A stretch of 59,570 nt of DNA from Planctomycetaceae bacterium (GTDB lineage Bacteria; Planctomycetota; Planctomycetia; Planctomycetales; Planctomycetaceae), in the NCBI GenBank assembly GCA_015485495.1, contig WFTL01000170.1, positions 1 to 59,570 on the forward strand, in the 5' to 3' direction. Shown piece after piece: positions 28,843-38,182 of this stretch. Position 1 is the stretch's first letter, and every line of letters begins with the position of its first letter. Made by a program: the position numbers and the translations under genes. The notes under the pieces were generated by a model that was not told the DNA's origin, ran no database searches, and saw only the letters and a program-made list of their open reading frames with translations.

Positions 28843-30827
28843 CCGCATTCTGGTATGGCACCGGCAGTGCCGTTTCTGCTGATCGTCCCACGCACCGAAC
28901 GCCCGCCGGGATGTCTGCCCGCGCGATGCTGATCGGAGCGGTGCTGTGTTTTTTTGTGTGTCCTGCCGACGCTCTGCCGGCGGCGGAACGGGATGAGGAC
29001 CTGATCACGGTAGAAGACAAAATCTGGGGATTCGACGGGCGTGTGGAAGTCGGGCAGTTCAATCCGGTTTCGATTCTCATCGACAACCGGACCCAGGACG
29101 CCGTCGATGAAATCGCTGCTCTGTATCGGGTGGGCGGACTGACCGGCAACGTCAGCGGTCGGCAGGTTCAGCCGGTGTTCCTTGGTCCTGGTGCGCGTCG
29201 CTGGGTTCAGTTCTATGTATACGTGTCCGTTGAGGATCACTCGGAATGGCAGCTCGAACTGGGGGGGCGGCGACTGGCCCGTTTCACGCAGCCGAAGTTC
29301 ACTGCGCAGATCGAAAATCAGAAAGACAGGATCTTTCATCCGGTGGTGGTCATTCTGGATCCGCCTGGAGCCACGACACGCCGAACGGCGGCGGTGCGGC
29401 GTTTCCCGGCAGAAATTTTTCCGCCCTGGGCCACGGCGACTGTGGGACTGCACGCGGTGTTTCTGGATCACGCTCCGGACTGGGAGGTGCCTCGGCAGGA
29501 AGCGTTTCTTTCCTGGCTGCGGCGCGGCGGACGGCTGAAGCTGCTGAAAGGATCACAGGGAGCCTGGCCCGTGTTCGGCGGTCGACTGGCTGTACTGAAT
29601 TCGCCTTTGAATGAATTTTCCGTCGGGGCCGGGAAAGTTGAACGCCTGGACCTGCGACGAACGCAGATTTCGGAAGCGGACGTGGCTCGTGTGGAGGCGG
29701 AAATCAACGGACCGACGGATTCAGAAGACGAACTCGACCCGACCACGGTCCGGAACACGCAGTTGTACGGCAATCCTTATTCGCTGTACCGATTCAGTCC
29801 GTCGTGGATGGATGAGCACTGGTTTGAACAGCTCAGACATCTGACTCAGCCGAACCATCCCTGGCTGCTCATTTTTCTTCTGGGAATCGTGTACATCGGG
29901 CTGCTGTTTCCCGGCTGCTGGGTTCTGGCGCGGCAGAAGCGGCATTTTCTGATCATTTACGGCACGATCGCCGCTCTGGCTGCCGTATTCAGTGTGCTGT
30001 TTCTGATCATCGGCCGTCGCGGGCATGGAGAAGATTTCTGGCTGCACACACTGGCCGTGTCCCGTATTCAGGACGACGGGTATCAGAATGTCCTGGAGTG
30101 GGATGCGCTGTTCGTGACGACCGGTGACAGCTACGCGATTTCTGCGGAAGATCAGCAGGCCCTGTTTGCAATTGCGGAAACCGGTCAGGCCAGCGGAGCG
30201 GTCATGACTGCGGGCAACCGGGGGCAGCTCCATGTGCCCATTCCGCCGTTCAGCAGCCAGGGATTTCTCTGCCGCCGCCGGATGCCGGCTCCGGACTGGG
30301 ATCTGAAGCTGGTTTCGTTTCGCTCAACAGGACCCCGCCGTGTCGAAGCGGTGCTGCAGGGCGGTCCCGGTTTTCAGATCGATCCGGATTCCCAGGTCGG
30401 TCTGCTGCACGACCATCAGATGTACCGGATGAAATACGATGCTGCGAAACGGCAGCTCACCGTTCAGGCATCCATGGGGAATCTGAACAGATTCTGCAGT
30501 GGTTTCCTGAATGAGCACTACATGAATTTCGGGTGGATGTCGTATACGGACGACGGCGACGCTTCGTTCTACCAGAATGTTTTCAACGGTCTGGTGGTGC
30601 GGTCTCTTCTGGAAAACGGCGTTCCCGACCCGACGACGATGCGCCTGATGCCGGACCGGGTTCGTCTGTTCGTCTACACGGACGCTCCGGACAGTCATTT
30701 TGTCGATGTGAACGTGGATTGCCGCAAAGAGGGACGCGTGCTGTACGTTCAGGATTTTCCTCTGTTGACCGGCGACCGTCAGCCACCGGCCGAATCCCCG
30801 GCCGCTGACCGTTCCGGGGACGGCTGA
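28839..30827 (+). CDS. Exported two-TM auxiliary protein of the second ABC module
   Basis: 662 residues from the GTG at 28839, which overlaps the permease stop. A hydrophobic export segment (AMLIGAVLCFFVCPADA) is near residues 29-46. A beta-rich N-terminal region with a GATase-like stretch (EAFLSWLRRGGRLKLL) precedes two membrane helices near 342-362 and 370-391, and a C-terminal domain of about 270 residues. The layout parallels the protein at 23795-25921, so the two look like position-equivalent partners of the two ABC exporters. No known family is confidently assigned. Confidence 0.68.
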   Translation: MTAFWYGTGSAVSADRPTHRTPAGMSARAMLIGAVLCFFVCPADALPAAERDEDLITVEDKIWGFDGRVEVGQFNPVSILIDNRTQDAVDEIAALYRVGGLTGNVSGRQVQPVFLGPGARRWVQFYVYVSVEDHSEWQLELGGRRLARFTQPKFTAQIENQKDRIFHPVVVILDPPGATTRRTAAVRRFPAEIFPPWATATVGLHAVFLDHAPDWEVPRQEAFLSWLRRGGRLKLLKGSQGAWPVFGGRLAVLNSPLNEFSVGAGKVERLDLRRTQISEADVARVEAEINGPTDSEDELDPTTVRNTQLYGNPYSLYRFSPSWMDEHWFEQLRHLTQPNHPWLLIFLLGIVYIGLLFPGCWVLARQKRHFLIIYGTIAALAAVFSVLFLIIGRRGHGEDFWLHTLAVSRIQDDGYQNVLEWDALFVTTGDSYAISAEDQQALFAIAETGQASGAVMTAGNRGQLHVPIPPFSSQGFLCRRRMPAPDWDLKLVSFRSTGPRRVEAVLQGGPGFQIDPDSQVGLLHDHQMYRMKYDAAKRQLTVQASMGNLNRFCSGFLNEHYMNFGWMSYTDDGDASFYQNVFNGLVVRSLLENGVPDPTTMRLMPDRVRLFVYTDAPDSHFVDVNVDCRKEGRVLYVQDFPLLTGDRQPPAESPAADRSGDG

Positions 30828-30849
30828 CAGTTTGACCGATTTTCTGCGA

Positions 30850-31821
30850 ATGGATATTCCGATGCCTGCTTCCGCTGTTCCCGCCATTCAGGTGGCCGCC
30901 CTGTCTCATGCCTTCAAAGATCATCAGGCGGTCAGTCAGCTTTCCTTTTCCGTGATGCCGCAGACGATCCACGGGTTCGTCGGTCCGAACGGAGCCGGCA
31001 AGACGACGACACTGAAGATCATCTGCACGCTGCTGAAACAGACGGCCGGGGACGTTCAGGTGTTCGGTCGCTGTGTACGCACCGAAGCGGTGGCCGTTCG
31101 CCGAATGATCGGTTTCATGCCCGATCACTTCAGCATGTATCGACAGATGACGGTGTTCGAATACCTGGACTTTTTTGCCGCCGCCTATGGCCTGCCGCCG
31201 GCACAGCGGGATCAGGTGATTTCCGATGTGCTGACTCTGACCGACATGGACGGCCGTCGCGGCGATCTGGTTGGCGGACTGTCCCGCGGGATGCAGCAGC
31301 GGGTCAGTCTGGCCCGGGTTCTGGTCCACGATCCGGACCTGCTGCTGCTGGATGAACCGGCCAGCGGACTGGATCCCCGGGCCCGCATCGAACTGATGGA
31401 GATTCTTCGGGAACTGCGTCGACTGGGGAAAACCGTGTTCATCAGTTCTCATATTCTCAGTGAACTGGCGGAACTGTGCGACAGCGTGACGATCATTGAT
31501 CGCGGGCAGCTCCGTTTCAGCGGACCGATGGACACGCTGCTGCAGGAAGACGAGGAGGAGCCGGTGTTCGTTCTGATGCTGTCGCATCCGGTGGACGATG
31601 CGGCCGATCGACTGACGGCACTGGCCGACGTGACGGGGGTGGACGTTTCAGAACACGGCGGTGCGAAGGAACTGCACGTCCGGGCGCGAACCGGTACCGA
31701 TACGAACCGTCTGCTGGCGGCCGTGGCCGATCTGAACCTGCCGCTGCTGTCGTTCAGCCGCCGCCGTCGTCGGCTGAATCAGGCCTTCATGGATCTGACG
31801 ACCGAGGGAGTCCGCTCATGA
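30850..31821 (+). CDS. ABC-2 type exporter ATP-binding protein (module 2)
   Basis: A 323-residue ABC ATPase. Walker A is GPNGAGKTTT, the signature is GLSRGMQQRVSLARVL, Walker B LLLLDEPASGLD, and the H-loop ISSHILSE. The ATG at 30850 is used; a TTG at 30832, 5 bp after the previous stop, and an ATG at 30862 are alternatives. The last ~80 residues form the usual exporter C-terminal extension. The stop overlaps the permease start by 4 bp. It is very similar to the module 1 ATPase. Confidence 0.92.
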   Translation: MDIPMPASAVPAIQVAALSHAFKDHQAVSQLSFSVMPQTIHGFVGPNGAGKTTTLKIICTLLKQTAGDVQVFGRCVRTEAVAVRRMIGFMPDHFSMYRQMTVFEYLDFFAAAYGLPPAQRDQVISDVLTLTDMDGRRGDLVGGLSRGMQQRVSLARVLVHDPDLLLLDEPASGLDPRARIELMEILRELRRLGKTVFISSHILSELAELCDSVTIIDRGQLRFSGPMDTLLQEDEEEPVFVLMLSHPVDDAADRLTALADVTGVDVSEHGGAKELHVRARTGTDTNRLLAAVADLNLPLLSFSRRRRRLNQAFMDLTTEGVRS

Positions 31822-33377
31822 AGGGCGCTGTTTCCGCCCTGTTCAGCTGGTCGCTGCGATCTGATGCGGTGTCCTTCATGCCGCATGTGGTTCGAGGCGG
31901 TTTCGCTCTGTTCGTGCTGCTGTCCGTGGCCATGGCCGTTCTGGACGTGTTCGGAGTCGTGGGGCCCGGGCTGGAATTTTTTCGGTCGATCTGTTTTCTG
32001 AACGTCGTGCTGATCACCGTGGCGGGAATGAGTTATTTCGTTTCGGCCGTCACGGAAGAAAAAGATGCGGGAACCCTGTCTCTGCTCATTCTGGCCGGCG
32101 CTCCGCCGACCGGCATTCTTCTGAGCAAATCGACATCCCGACTGATCGGCGCTCTGATGCTGCTGCTCATTCAGATGCCGTTCACCTTTCTGGCTGTGAC
32201 GCTGGGAGGCGTGATGTGGGAACAGGTGCTGGCGGCTTACCTGGCTCTGGCCGCCTGGCTGTGCCTGGTTGCCAATGCGGCGCTGCTGTGTTCGGTGATT
32301 TCCGCCTCGTCCGCTCGGGCAGCCGGACGGGCCACGCTGCTGCTGGTCACCCTGTTCGTGTCGGACCCGGCTCTGAACGCTCTTCAGGCGAAAACTCTGC
32401 CTGCCTGGGTGCCTTCTGAAGCGCCCCAGGCTGCCCGATGGCTGCAGGAGGGACTGCAGCCGCTGCTGGTCACGCACCGTCTCGACACCGTTCTGTCTCC
32501 GGTCGGCACGACGGCTCTGACAGACCGCCAGTTCTGGTGGTCACTGGTTCTCAGCGCCGGCCTGTTTCTTCTGTCCACGCTGCTGTTCCGCCGTGTGCCT
32601 CTGTCGGCCCCGCAGAGTCTGTCCCGGTCCGGACGGAAGTTCCGGCGGCTGACGGTCAGCCGGGCCTGGAAATGGTTCATGCTGTGGAAGGACTTCCATT
32701 TTTTTTACGGTGGCGTCCCGGCCATCGTTGCCCGCTGTATCATCTATTTCGGTCTGATCTTCGTTTTCGGGGTGCTGCATCGTCTGGCTGTGCCCGGATC
32801 TTCCGTCGGGCTGTCGCACGACCTGACGATTTCCTGCTTTCTGCTGCTGCTGTGTGCTCTGTCGGTGGAATGTCTGGTCGCAGCAGACGGCGTGCTGTCT
32901 CAGGAAATCCAGCAGAATGCCCTGGTTCTGCTGCATCTGCTGCCGATCCGACCGCGATGGCTGCTGCTGCAGAAACTGGCGGCCGGTACGCTGTCTTTGA
33001 TTCCCGGTCTGCTGGCCATGGCGGTCCTGTTCCGAAACGGTTCGTCGTCCATTCTGAGTTTTGTGTCCCCGTCTGCGGTGGTCATGTATCTGTTCGATGT
33101 GCTGCTGTGTGTGCATCTGGTTCTTCTGCTGTCCCTGTACTCCCGCTGGATCGCGCTGCCGGTGGCTGTGTTTCTGACGCTGGCTTCGAATGCCTGTTTC
33201 CCGTTCATTCTTCTGGGGGCTGTCGGTCCAGCGCTGAATCCGGCTGGCATCAATGAGCCGACGTCGAGGGCTCTGATAGTCACCATCGTGAACGTCATCT
33301 GGTCGTGGATGTTCGTGCTGCTGCCGCTGGAAATCCAGATCGCGCGCACCTGGAACCGGCGGGCGGAACAGTCCTGA
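31818..33377 (+). CDS. ABC-2 type permease (module 2)
   Basis: A 519-residue polytopic membrane protein with about a dozen hydrophobic segments. After the first helices the VTEEKDAGTLSLLILAGA segment is the ABC-2 permease hallmark, and a related QEIQQNALVLLHLLPI segment occurs in the second half, again showing a duplicated layout. It is the last gene of the 14865-33377 array, convergent with the PPOX gene 39 bp away. Confidence 0.85.
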   Translation: MKGAVSALFSWSLRSDAVSFMPHVVRGGFALFVLLSVAMAVLDVFGVVGPGLEFFRSICFLNVVLITVAGMSYFVSAVTEEKDAGTLSLLILAGAPPTGILLSKSTSRLIGALMLLLIQMPFTFLAVTLGGVMWEQVLAAYLALAAWLCLVANAALLCSVISASSARAAGRATLLLVTLFVSDPALNALQAKTLPAWVPSEAPQAARWLQEGLQPLLVTHRLDTVLSPVGTTALTDRQFWWSLVLSAGLFLLSTLLFRRVPLSAPQSLSRSGRKFRRLTVSRAWKWFMLWKDFHFFYGGVPAIVARCIIYFGLIFVFGVLHRLAVPGSSVGLSHDLTISCFLLLLCALSVECLVAADGVLSQEIQQNALVLLHLLPIRPRWLLLQKLAAGTLSLIPGLLAMAVLFRNGSSSILSFVSPSAVVMYLFDVLLCVHLVLLLSLYSRWIALPVAVFLTLASNACFPFILLGAVGPALNPAGINEPTSRALIVTIVNVIWSWMFVLLPLEIQIARTWNRRAEQS

Positions 33378-33416
33378 ACGGACGGCCGCAGACGGACGGT
33401 GTTTCCCGGTGTGCAT

Positions 33417-34004
33417 TCAGTGCGGCATGCCGGATTCGTTTTCCGGGTGGTTGTCCGGTGCCAGGCGAATGCCGGGAAGGCCGTCCAGGCTGACAGCATT
33501 CTTTCGGCGCTGGTAATCGGCCAGTCCGTCCGGTCCTTTGCTGCGGCACCAGCGCATCAGGTCCGGGCGCTGCCCCTGGAACGACATGAGGGGCACTCCG
33601 AATCCACACGTCCGCGACACGCGCCGGATGTCGATTGTGATCACGGCCCGCACGCCTTCGGTGGATGGAAAGGGGGCTGCGGCGTCTGCGAAATCCGGGT
33701 CGGCGGCTTCCGTGACGCGGCCGGTGCCATGCAGCCGGACGATTCCCGGTTTTCCTTCGAAGGCACAGAACATGACCACGATCCGGCCGTTTTCCTTCAG
33801 ATGAGCGACCGTTTCGATGCCGCTGCCCACGTAGTCGATCCAGGCCACCTGGTGTGGGCTGAGAATCCGAAACGAATCCAGTCCTCGGGGCGACAGGTTG
33901 ACGTGTCCGTCTGCGGCCAGGGGAGCGGTGGCGACGAAAAACATCGGCTGCCGCCGGATGAAGGCGGCTGTGGCCTCATCGATGGCAGTCCGGTTATCGG
34001 CCAT
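33417..34004 (-). CDS. Pyridoxamine 5'-phosphate oxidase-family flavoprotein
   Basis: A 195-residue PPOX-family split-barrel protein, probably FMN-binding. Typical segments are FFVATAPLAADGHVNLSPRG near the N-terminus, VAWIDYVGSGIETVAHL, and GRIVVMFCAFEGKPGIVRLHG in the core. This subgroup is not the PLP-biosynthetic PdxH; members reduce small molecules or have unknown roles. ATG start at 34004. It lies 36 bp downstream of the GNAT gene on the same strand. Confidence 0.85.
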   Translation of the reverse strand: MADNRTAIDEATAAFIRRQPMFFVATAPLAADGHVNLSPRGLDSFRILSPHQVAWIDYVGSGIETVAHLKENGRIVVMFCAFEGKPGIVRLHGTGRVTEAADPDFADAAAPFPSTEGVRAVITIDIRRVSRTCGFGVPLMSFQGQRPDLMRWCRSKGPDGLADYQRRKNAVSLDGLPGIRLAPDNHPENESGMPH

Positions 34005-34040
34005 GTCGGGAACTCCGGCAGCAGTCCGGGAGGGAAAAGG

Positions 34041-34499
34041 TCACCTGGTCAGTTGGTATGTCAGACGCTGAAAACGGGTGTCGGGTTTCCAGCCGGCCGA
34101 TTCATACAGGGCCAGTGCGGCGGTGTTGTCGTTCAGGACGGCCAGGTCCAGGCGGACGGCATCCAGGGATTCCGCGAATCGGACGGCCGTTTCCAGCAGC
34201 AGCGTGGCGATCCCTGTCCGCCGGTCCGATTCTGCCACGAACAGGTCGTTCAGCTGCCAGACCGGTGCCAGGGCCACGGACGAAAACAGCGGATAGAGCT
34301 GAACGAATCCGACGGCGCGCGATGCGCGGCGGGCGAAAAAGAGTTCCGACTGGTTCTGCCGCAGCCGCTGGGTGAGGAATCGGCGGCATCCGGCCGGGTC
34401 GCTGGCCTGTCCGTACCAGCAGCGGTAGGCATCGAACAGCGGTGCAACCTCCCCCGCGTGGTCCGGCTGAGCATGAATGATGGAAACATCGTCGGTCAT
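34041..34499 (-). CDS. GNAT-family N-acetyltransferase
   Basis: A 152-residue GNAT acetyltransferase. The acetyl-CoA pyrophosphate-binding motif is ESDRRTGIATLLLETAVRFA, preceded by the WQLNDLFVAE strand and followed by LDLAVLNDNTAALALYESAGW, a typical GNAT C-terminus. The acceptor substrate cannot be told from the sequence. ATG start at 34499, divergent from thyX with a 208-bp gap in which I see no gene. Confidence 0.88.
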   Translation of the reverse strand: MTDDVSIIHAQPDHAGEVAPLFDAYRCWYGQASDPAGCRRFLTQRLRQNQSELFFARRASRAVGFVQLYPLFSSVALAPVWQLNDLFVAESDRRTGIATLLLETAVRFAESLDAVRLDLAVLNDNTAALALYESAGWKPDTRFQRLTYQLTR

Positions 34500-34707
34500 G
34501 GAACAGAAGCATCCTGAAAAACCGAAGCACGGGGAATGCCGTCTGTTTCGGACGGACCGGTCGGGCCGAAAAACGGCTGTCCGGCCGGATCGGCGGCTGC
34601 CCGGCGGTTCTACCCGATGGAAATGCCGACTTCAAATGCCTACATTCTGAAGCCTGCTGACGACAGTCCGGATGTCTTCCGGTCCCGGTACGATTCACAG
34701 GAATCTC

Positions 34708-35616
34708 ATGAGTTCACAGGAAAACGCCGGTTCCCCGGCCGATGAGCTGCGCTGGAAAAAGTTCCCCGTTCTCGATGACGGATTCGTCTGTCTGGTGGAC
34801 GTGATGGGAGACGACAGCAGTGTCGTCCAGGCGGCCCGCGTCAGCTATGGTGCCGGAACGAAAAAGGTATCCGACGACCGGACGCTCATTCGCTACCTGC
34901 TGCGTCACCGGCACACGACTCCGTTCGAAATGGCGGAAATCAAGCTGCTGGTCCGCGTGCCCATGGACTGCTGGCGGCAGTGGATTCGGCACCGCACGGC
35001 CAGTGTCAATGAATACAGCACCCGGTATTCTCTGGCGATCGATGCGGCCCAGCGGACCGCACCCGGCGAATGGAGAACGCAGGCGGCCGGCAATCGCCAG
35101 GGAAGCGAAGGAGTGCTGCCCGAAGAGGTCGGGCGGGAGCTGAGCCGGCAGGAAGAGGAACTGCAGGACGAGATCCGGGAGGTGTATCAGCATCGGATCG
35201 CCGTGGGAGTGGCCCGGGAACAGGCCCGTAAGGATCTGCCGCTTTCGACATACACGGAAGCGTACTGGAAAGTCGATCTGCACAATCTGCTTCACTTTCT
35301 GGCTCTGCGCATGGACCACCACGCTCAACTGGAAATCCGGCGTTATGCCACGACGATCGGAGAGCAGATCGTGCGTCCGCTGTTTCCGGTCGTCTGGGAG
35401 GCCTTTCTGGACTACCGCATGAAGGCCCTGTTTCTGACTCGTCTGGATACGGAAGTCATTCAGCGGCTGGCGGCATCCGGAGACGCGGTTCCATGGTCCG
35501 AGGACGCCTTCCTGGCCGCTCAGGATCCCGCCTGGCAGGGGCTGCAGCGGTGCCGCGAACGCGACGAATGCCGCGATAAACTGCAGCGACTGGGACTGAT
35601 GGAGTCTGCATCATGA
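34708..35616 (+). CDS. thyX: Flavin-dependent thymidylate synthase
   Basis: 302 residues. ThyX makes dTMP from dUMP using FAD and methylene-tetrahydrofolate. The defining RHRxxS motif is present as RHRTASVNEYSTRYS, with upstream HRHTTPFEMAEIKLLVRVP. The ATG at 34708 (MSSQENAG) is chosen over in-frame 34672. It heads a five-gene run ending in cmoB; the next gene starts within its stop codon (ATGA). Confidence 0.95.
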   Translation: MSSQENAGSPADELRWKKFPVLDDGFVCLVDVMGDDSSVVQAARVSYGAGTKKVSDDRTLIRYLLRHRHTTPFEMAEIKLLVRVPMDCWRQWIRHRTASVNEYSTRYSLAIDAAQRTAPGEWRTQAAGNRQGSEGVLPEEVGRELSRQEEELQDEIREVYQHRIAVGVAREQARKDLPLSTYTEAYWKVDLHNLLHFLALRMDHHAQLEIRRYATTIGEQIVRPLFPVVWEAFLDYRMKALFLTRLDTEVIQRLAASGDAVPWSEDAFLAAQDPAWQGLQRCRERDECRDKLQRLGLMESAS

Positions 35617-35930
35617 ATGTGCCGTCTGAGAATTCCTGTCCGATGACCCGCACTCAGGTGCTGGACGCGTATTTCATGGAACACCGTGCCCGGCTTCTGG
35701 ACATCGCCGCCTTTCTGGACCGGCTGGATCGGGCGGCGGGCGAACCGGAAGACGATATTCGGGAAACGTCCTTCCGCCGGGCTCTGGAGATCCTGACGGA
35801 CGGTCGGACAGGGCGGGCCGGCCGGATTCTGACCATGCTCAGCGATCAGACGACGGAACTGCCGGTTTCGGCGGCAGGGATGAAAGGGGCGATCGGAGCG
35901 CCTGTGTCGCTGACGGGAGACCCGTCATGA
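35613..35930 (+). CDS. Small hypothetical protein between thyX and a TatD-like hydrolase
   Basis: A 105-residue soluble protein without a family I can name. The predicted helical part is about residues 12-75 ([22 protein letters not shown] through LEILTD), and the tail is Gly/Ala-rich. It overlaps thyX upstream and the TatD-like gene downstream by 4 bp each, which strongly supports it as a real, translationally coupled gene. Confidence 0.7.
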   Translation: MNVPSENSCPMTRTQVLDAYFMEHRARLLDIAAFLDRLDRAAGEPEDDIRETSFRRALEILTDGRTGRAGRILTMLSDQTTELPVSAAGMKGAIGAPVSLTGDPS

Positions 35931-36739
35931 AATACATCGATCCGCACATCCACATGGTGTCGCGTACGACCGATGACTACCAGCGGATGGCTCAGGCCGG
36001 CTGCATTGCCGTCACGGAGCCGGCTTTCTGGGCCGGGTTCGACCGGTCGTCCGTTCAGGGGTTTTACGACTACTTCCGGCAGCTCACCGAGTATGAACCG
36101 CGGCGGGCCGCTCAGTTCGGCATTCAGCATTTCACCTGGCTGTGTATCAATCCCAAGGAAGCGGACGATCCGGGGTTCGCTCGTGAGGTCGTGTCTTTGA
36201 TTCCCGAATTTCTCGACTGTCCCGGTGTTCTGGGGATCGGGGAAATCGGACTGAACAAGAACACCCGCAACGAACTGACGATTCTGGAAGAACAGATTCG
36301 TCTGGCCGAAGAACACGGGCAGATGGTGCTGGTCCACACGCCCCATCTGGAAGACAAACTCAAGGGCACCCGCATCATCATGGATGCCCTGGCGGCCAGC
36401 CGCATCGATCCGGGCCGCATTCTGATCGATCATGTGGAAGAACACACCGTGGCGGAAGTGCTGGACCGGGGATTCTGGGCCGGCATGACACTGTACCCGG
36501 ATACGAAAGTCACGCCCCAGCGGGCGGTGGACATCATTGAAATGTACGGCACCGAACGCATCTGGATGAATTCAGCCGGAGACTGGGGCTGCAGTGATCC
36601 TCTGGCTGTCCCCAAAGCGCGGCTGGAAATGCGGCGGCGCGGGCATGCGGTGGAAATCATTGATCGCGTGACGCTGAACAATCCGCTCACTTTTCTGGGA
36701 CAGTCAGAACGTTTTTCCGTGGACGTGGAATCGGCATGA
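35927..36739 (+). CDS. TatD-like metal-dependent hydrolase
   Basis: A 270-residue amidohydrolase-fold protein. The metal-site pattern is DPHIHM (HxH) at the N-terminus, GEIGLN (Glu), [17 protein letters not shown], and [10 protein letters not shown] (C-terminal Asp). The order and spacing suit the TatD/TIM-barrel metal-dependent hydrolases, though it is divergent from typical TatD DNases. The substrate is unknown. It overlaps neighbours by 4 bp on both sides. Confidence 0.8.
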   Translation: MKYIDPHIHMVSRTTDDYQRMAQAGCIAVTEPAFWAGFDRSSVQGFYDYFRQLTEYEPRRAAQFGIQHFTWLCINPKEADDPGFAREVVSLIPEFLDCPGVLGIGEIGLNKNTRNELTILEEQIRLAEEHGQMVLVHTPHLEDKLKGTRIIMDALAASRIDPGRILIDHVEEHTVAEVLDRGFWAGMTLYPDTKVTPQRAVDIIEMYGTERIWMNSAGDWGCSDPLAVPKARLEMRRRGHAVEIIDRVTLNNPLTFLGQSERFSVDVESA

Positions 36740-37143
36740 ACAGAGACCCGCAGATCGACGCGTTTCTTTCCGGATCTCCCTTCGCCGTGGTGGGGGCATC
36801 GACCGATCGGAACAAGTACGGCAACCGGGTGCTGCGGGCGTATCTGCAGAATCATCTGCCGGTGACTCCCGTGAATCCGACCGCCGACCAGGTCGAAGGT
36901 CTGCCGGCGGTCCGTTCGCTTCGCGAGATCGACCACCCGCTGCACGGCATTTCCGTGATCACTCCGCCGGCCGTCACCGAACAGGTCGTCCAGGACGCCA
37001 TTGCGATCGGGGTTCCTCATATCTGGATGCAGCCGGGAGCCGAAAGCACGGCCGCCGTAGCGGCTGCCGAAGAAGCCGGGATCAGCGTGATCCACAGCGG
37101 CCCCTGCGCGCTGGTGGTGCTCGGGTTCCGTGATGCGTCCTGA
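36736..37143 (+). CDS. CoA-binding protein (YccU-like)
   Basis: A 135-residue CoA_binding_2-type Rossmann protein. The nucleotide-binding N-terminus is [22 protein letters not shown], followed by [32 protein letters not shown] and IWMQPGAES. The molecular role of this family is not established. It starts in the TatD-like stop (4-bp overlap) and overlaps cmoB by 11 bp. Confidence 0.88.
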   Translation: MNRDPQIDAFLSGSPFAVVGASTDRNKYGNRVLRAYLQNHLPVTPVNPTADQVEGLPAVRSLREIDHPLHGISVITPPAVTEQVVQDAIAIGVPHIWMQPGAESTAAVAAAEEAGISVIHSGPCALVVLGFRDAS

Positions 37144-38182
37144 AAACGCCGGTTCCGGCGGTCGGGCGGATTCGGAACTGCTGACGTCGGCCTGGAACGG
37201 ACTGTCTTCCTGGCTGCCGGCAGGATCGGGTTTGGAATGGGCCGCCCTTCTCAGCCGGGCGGCGGACGATGCTCTGGTGTCTGTTCGTCATGGTCAGCAG
37301 GGCGACTGGGCTGCTCTGCTGAAGATTCTGCCGACTGCGGACGCACCATGCTGGGGCATCGAAGACGGACGGGTGGCGGTCGAAGCGCCCGGATTGTCCG
37401 ACTCCGATCGCAGCCGGGTGGCGGATGCCCTGATGCGTCTGCGTCCCTGGCGCAAAGGTCCGTTTCAGATCGCCGGAACCTTCATCGATTCCGAATGGCG
37501 GTCGGACTGGAAGTGGGATCGCATCGCAGGATGCACGGACTGGCGCCATCGGCGCGTACTGGATGTGGGCTGCGGGAACGGTTATTTCGGGTGGCGGATG
37601 CTGGCGGCCGGCGCCGAATCGGTTCTGGGTCTGGAACCGTTTCTGCTGTACGTGGTTCAGCACGCCGCCGTGCGGCGCCTGGCGGATCCCGCGGCTCCGC
37701 ACGCTGTGGTGCCTCTGACCGATGGCTGTCTGCAGACCTGTCCCGGGATATTCGATCCGGTTGTGTCCATGGGGGTTCTGTACCACCGCACCGGCCCTGT
37801 CGATCATCTGCTGCTTCTGAGAAATGCGCTGAAACCCGGCGGCGTGCTGATTCTGGAGACACTCATCATCGACGATCCTGAGCCGCGCGTTCTGGTTCCT
37901 CAGGATCGTTACGCCCGAATGAGAAACGTGTGGTTCATTCCGTCTGTGCCGATGCTCACCCGCTGGCTGCAGCGGACCGGGTTTCGGGACGTCGAAGTCG
38001 TGGACATCACGCCGACGACCGTTCAGGAACAGCGTTCGACGGACTGGATGACGTTCGAATCGCTGGCCGACTGTCTCAGCCCGCACGATCCGTCCCGGAC
38101 CGTGGAAGGCTGGCCGGCACCGCTGCGGGCGGTGGTGCGGGCGGTTCGGCCGCCGACCGGTTCGCCCCGCGAAATGCTCTGA
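37133..38182 (+). CDS. cmoB: tRNA (uridine-34) carboxymethyltransferase CmoB
   Basis: 349 residues. CmoB transfers a carboxymethyl group from carboxy-SAM to 5-hydroxyuridine-34 of tRNA. The family block LRPWRKGPFQIAGTFIDSEW followed by RSDWKWDR is clear, then the SAM-site RVLDVGCGNGYFGWRML, and YHRTGPVDHLLLLRNAL. ATG at 37133 (GTG at 37130 also possible). No cmoA is nearby. The 3' end overlaps, antisense, the last 107 bp of the two-VWA gene at 38076-40721. Confidence 0.9.
   Translation: MRPENAGSGGRADSELLTSAWNGLSSWLPAGSGLEWAALLSRAADDALVSVRHGQQGDWAALLKILPTADAPCWGIEDGRVAVEAPGLSDSDRSRVADALMRLRPWRKGPFQIAGTFIDSEWRSDWKWDRIAGCTDWRHRRVLDVGCGNGYFGWRMLAAGAESVLGLEPFLLYVVQHAAVRRLADPAAPHAVVPLTDGCLQTCPGIFDPVVSMGVLYHRTGPVDHLLLLRNALKPGGVLILETLIIDDPEPRVLVPQDRYARMRNVWFIPSVPMLTRWLQRTGFRDVEVVDITPTTVQEQRSTDWMTFESLADCLSPHDPSRTVEGWPAPLRAVVRAVRPPTGSPREML

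Noticed and set aside
14865-33377. A Bacteroidetes-type gliding-motility (Gld) operon
   Set aside because: The ATPase-permease-auxiliary layout is reminiscent of GldA/F/G, but I see no specific sequence support and none of the other Gld or Spr components.
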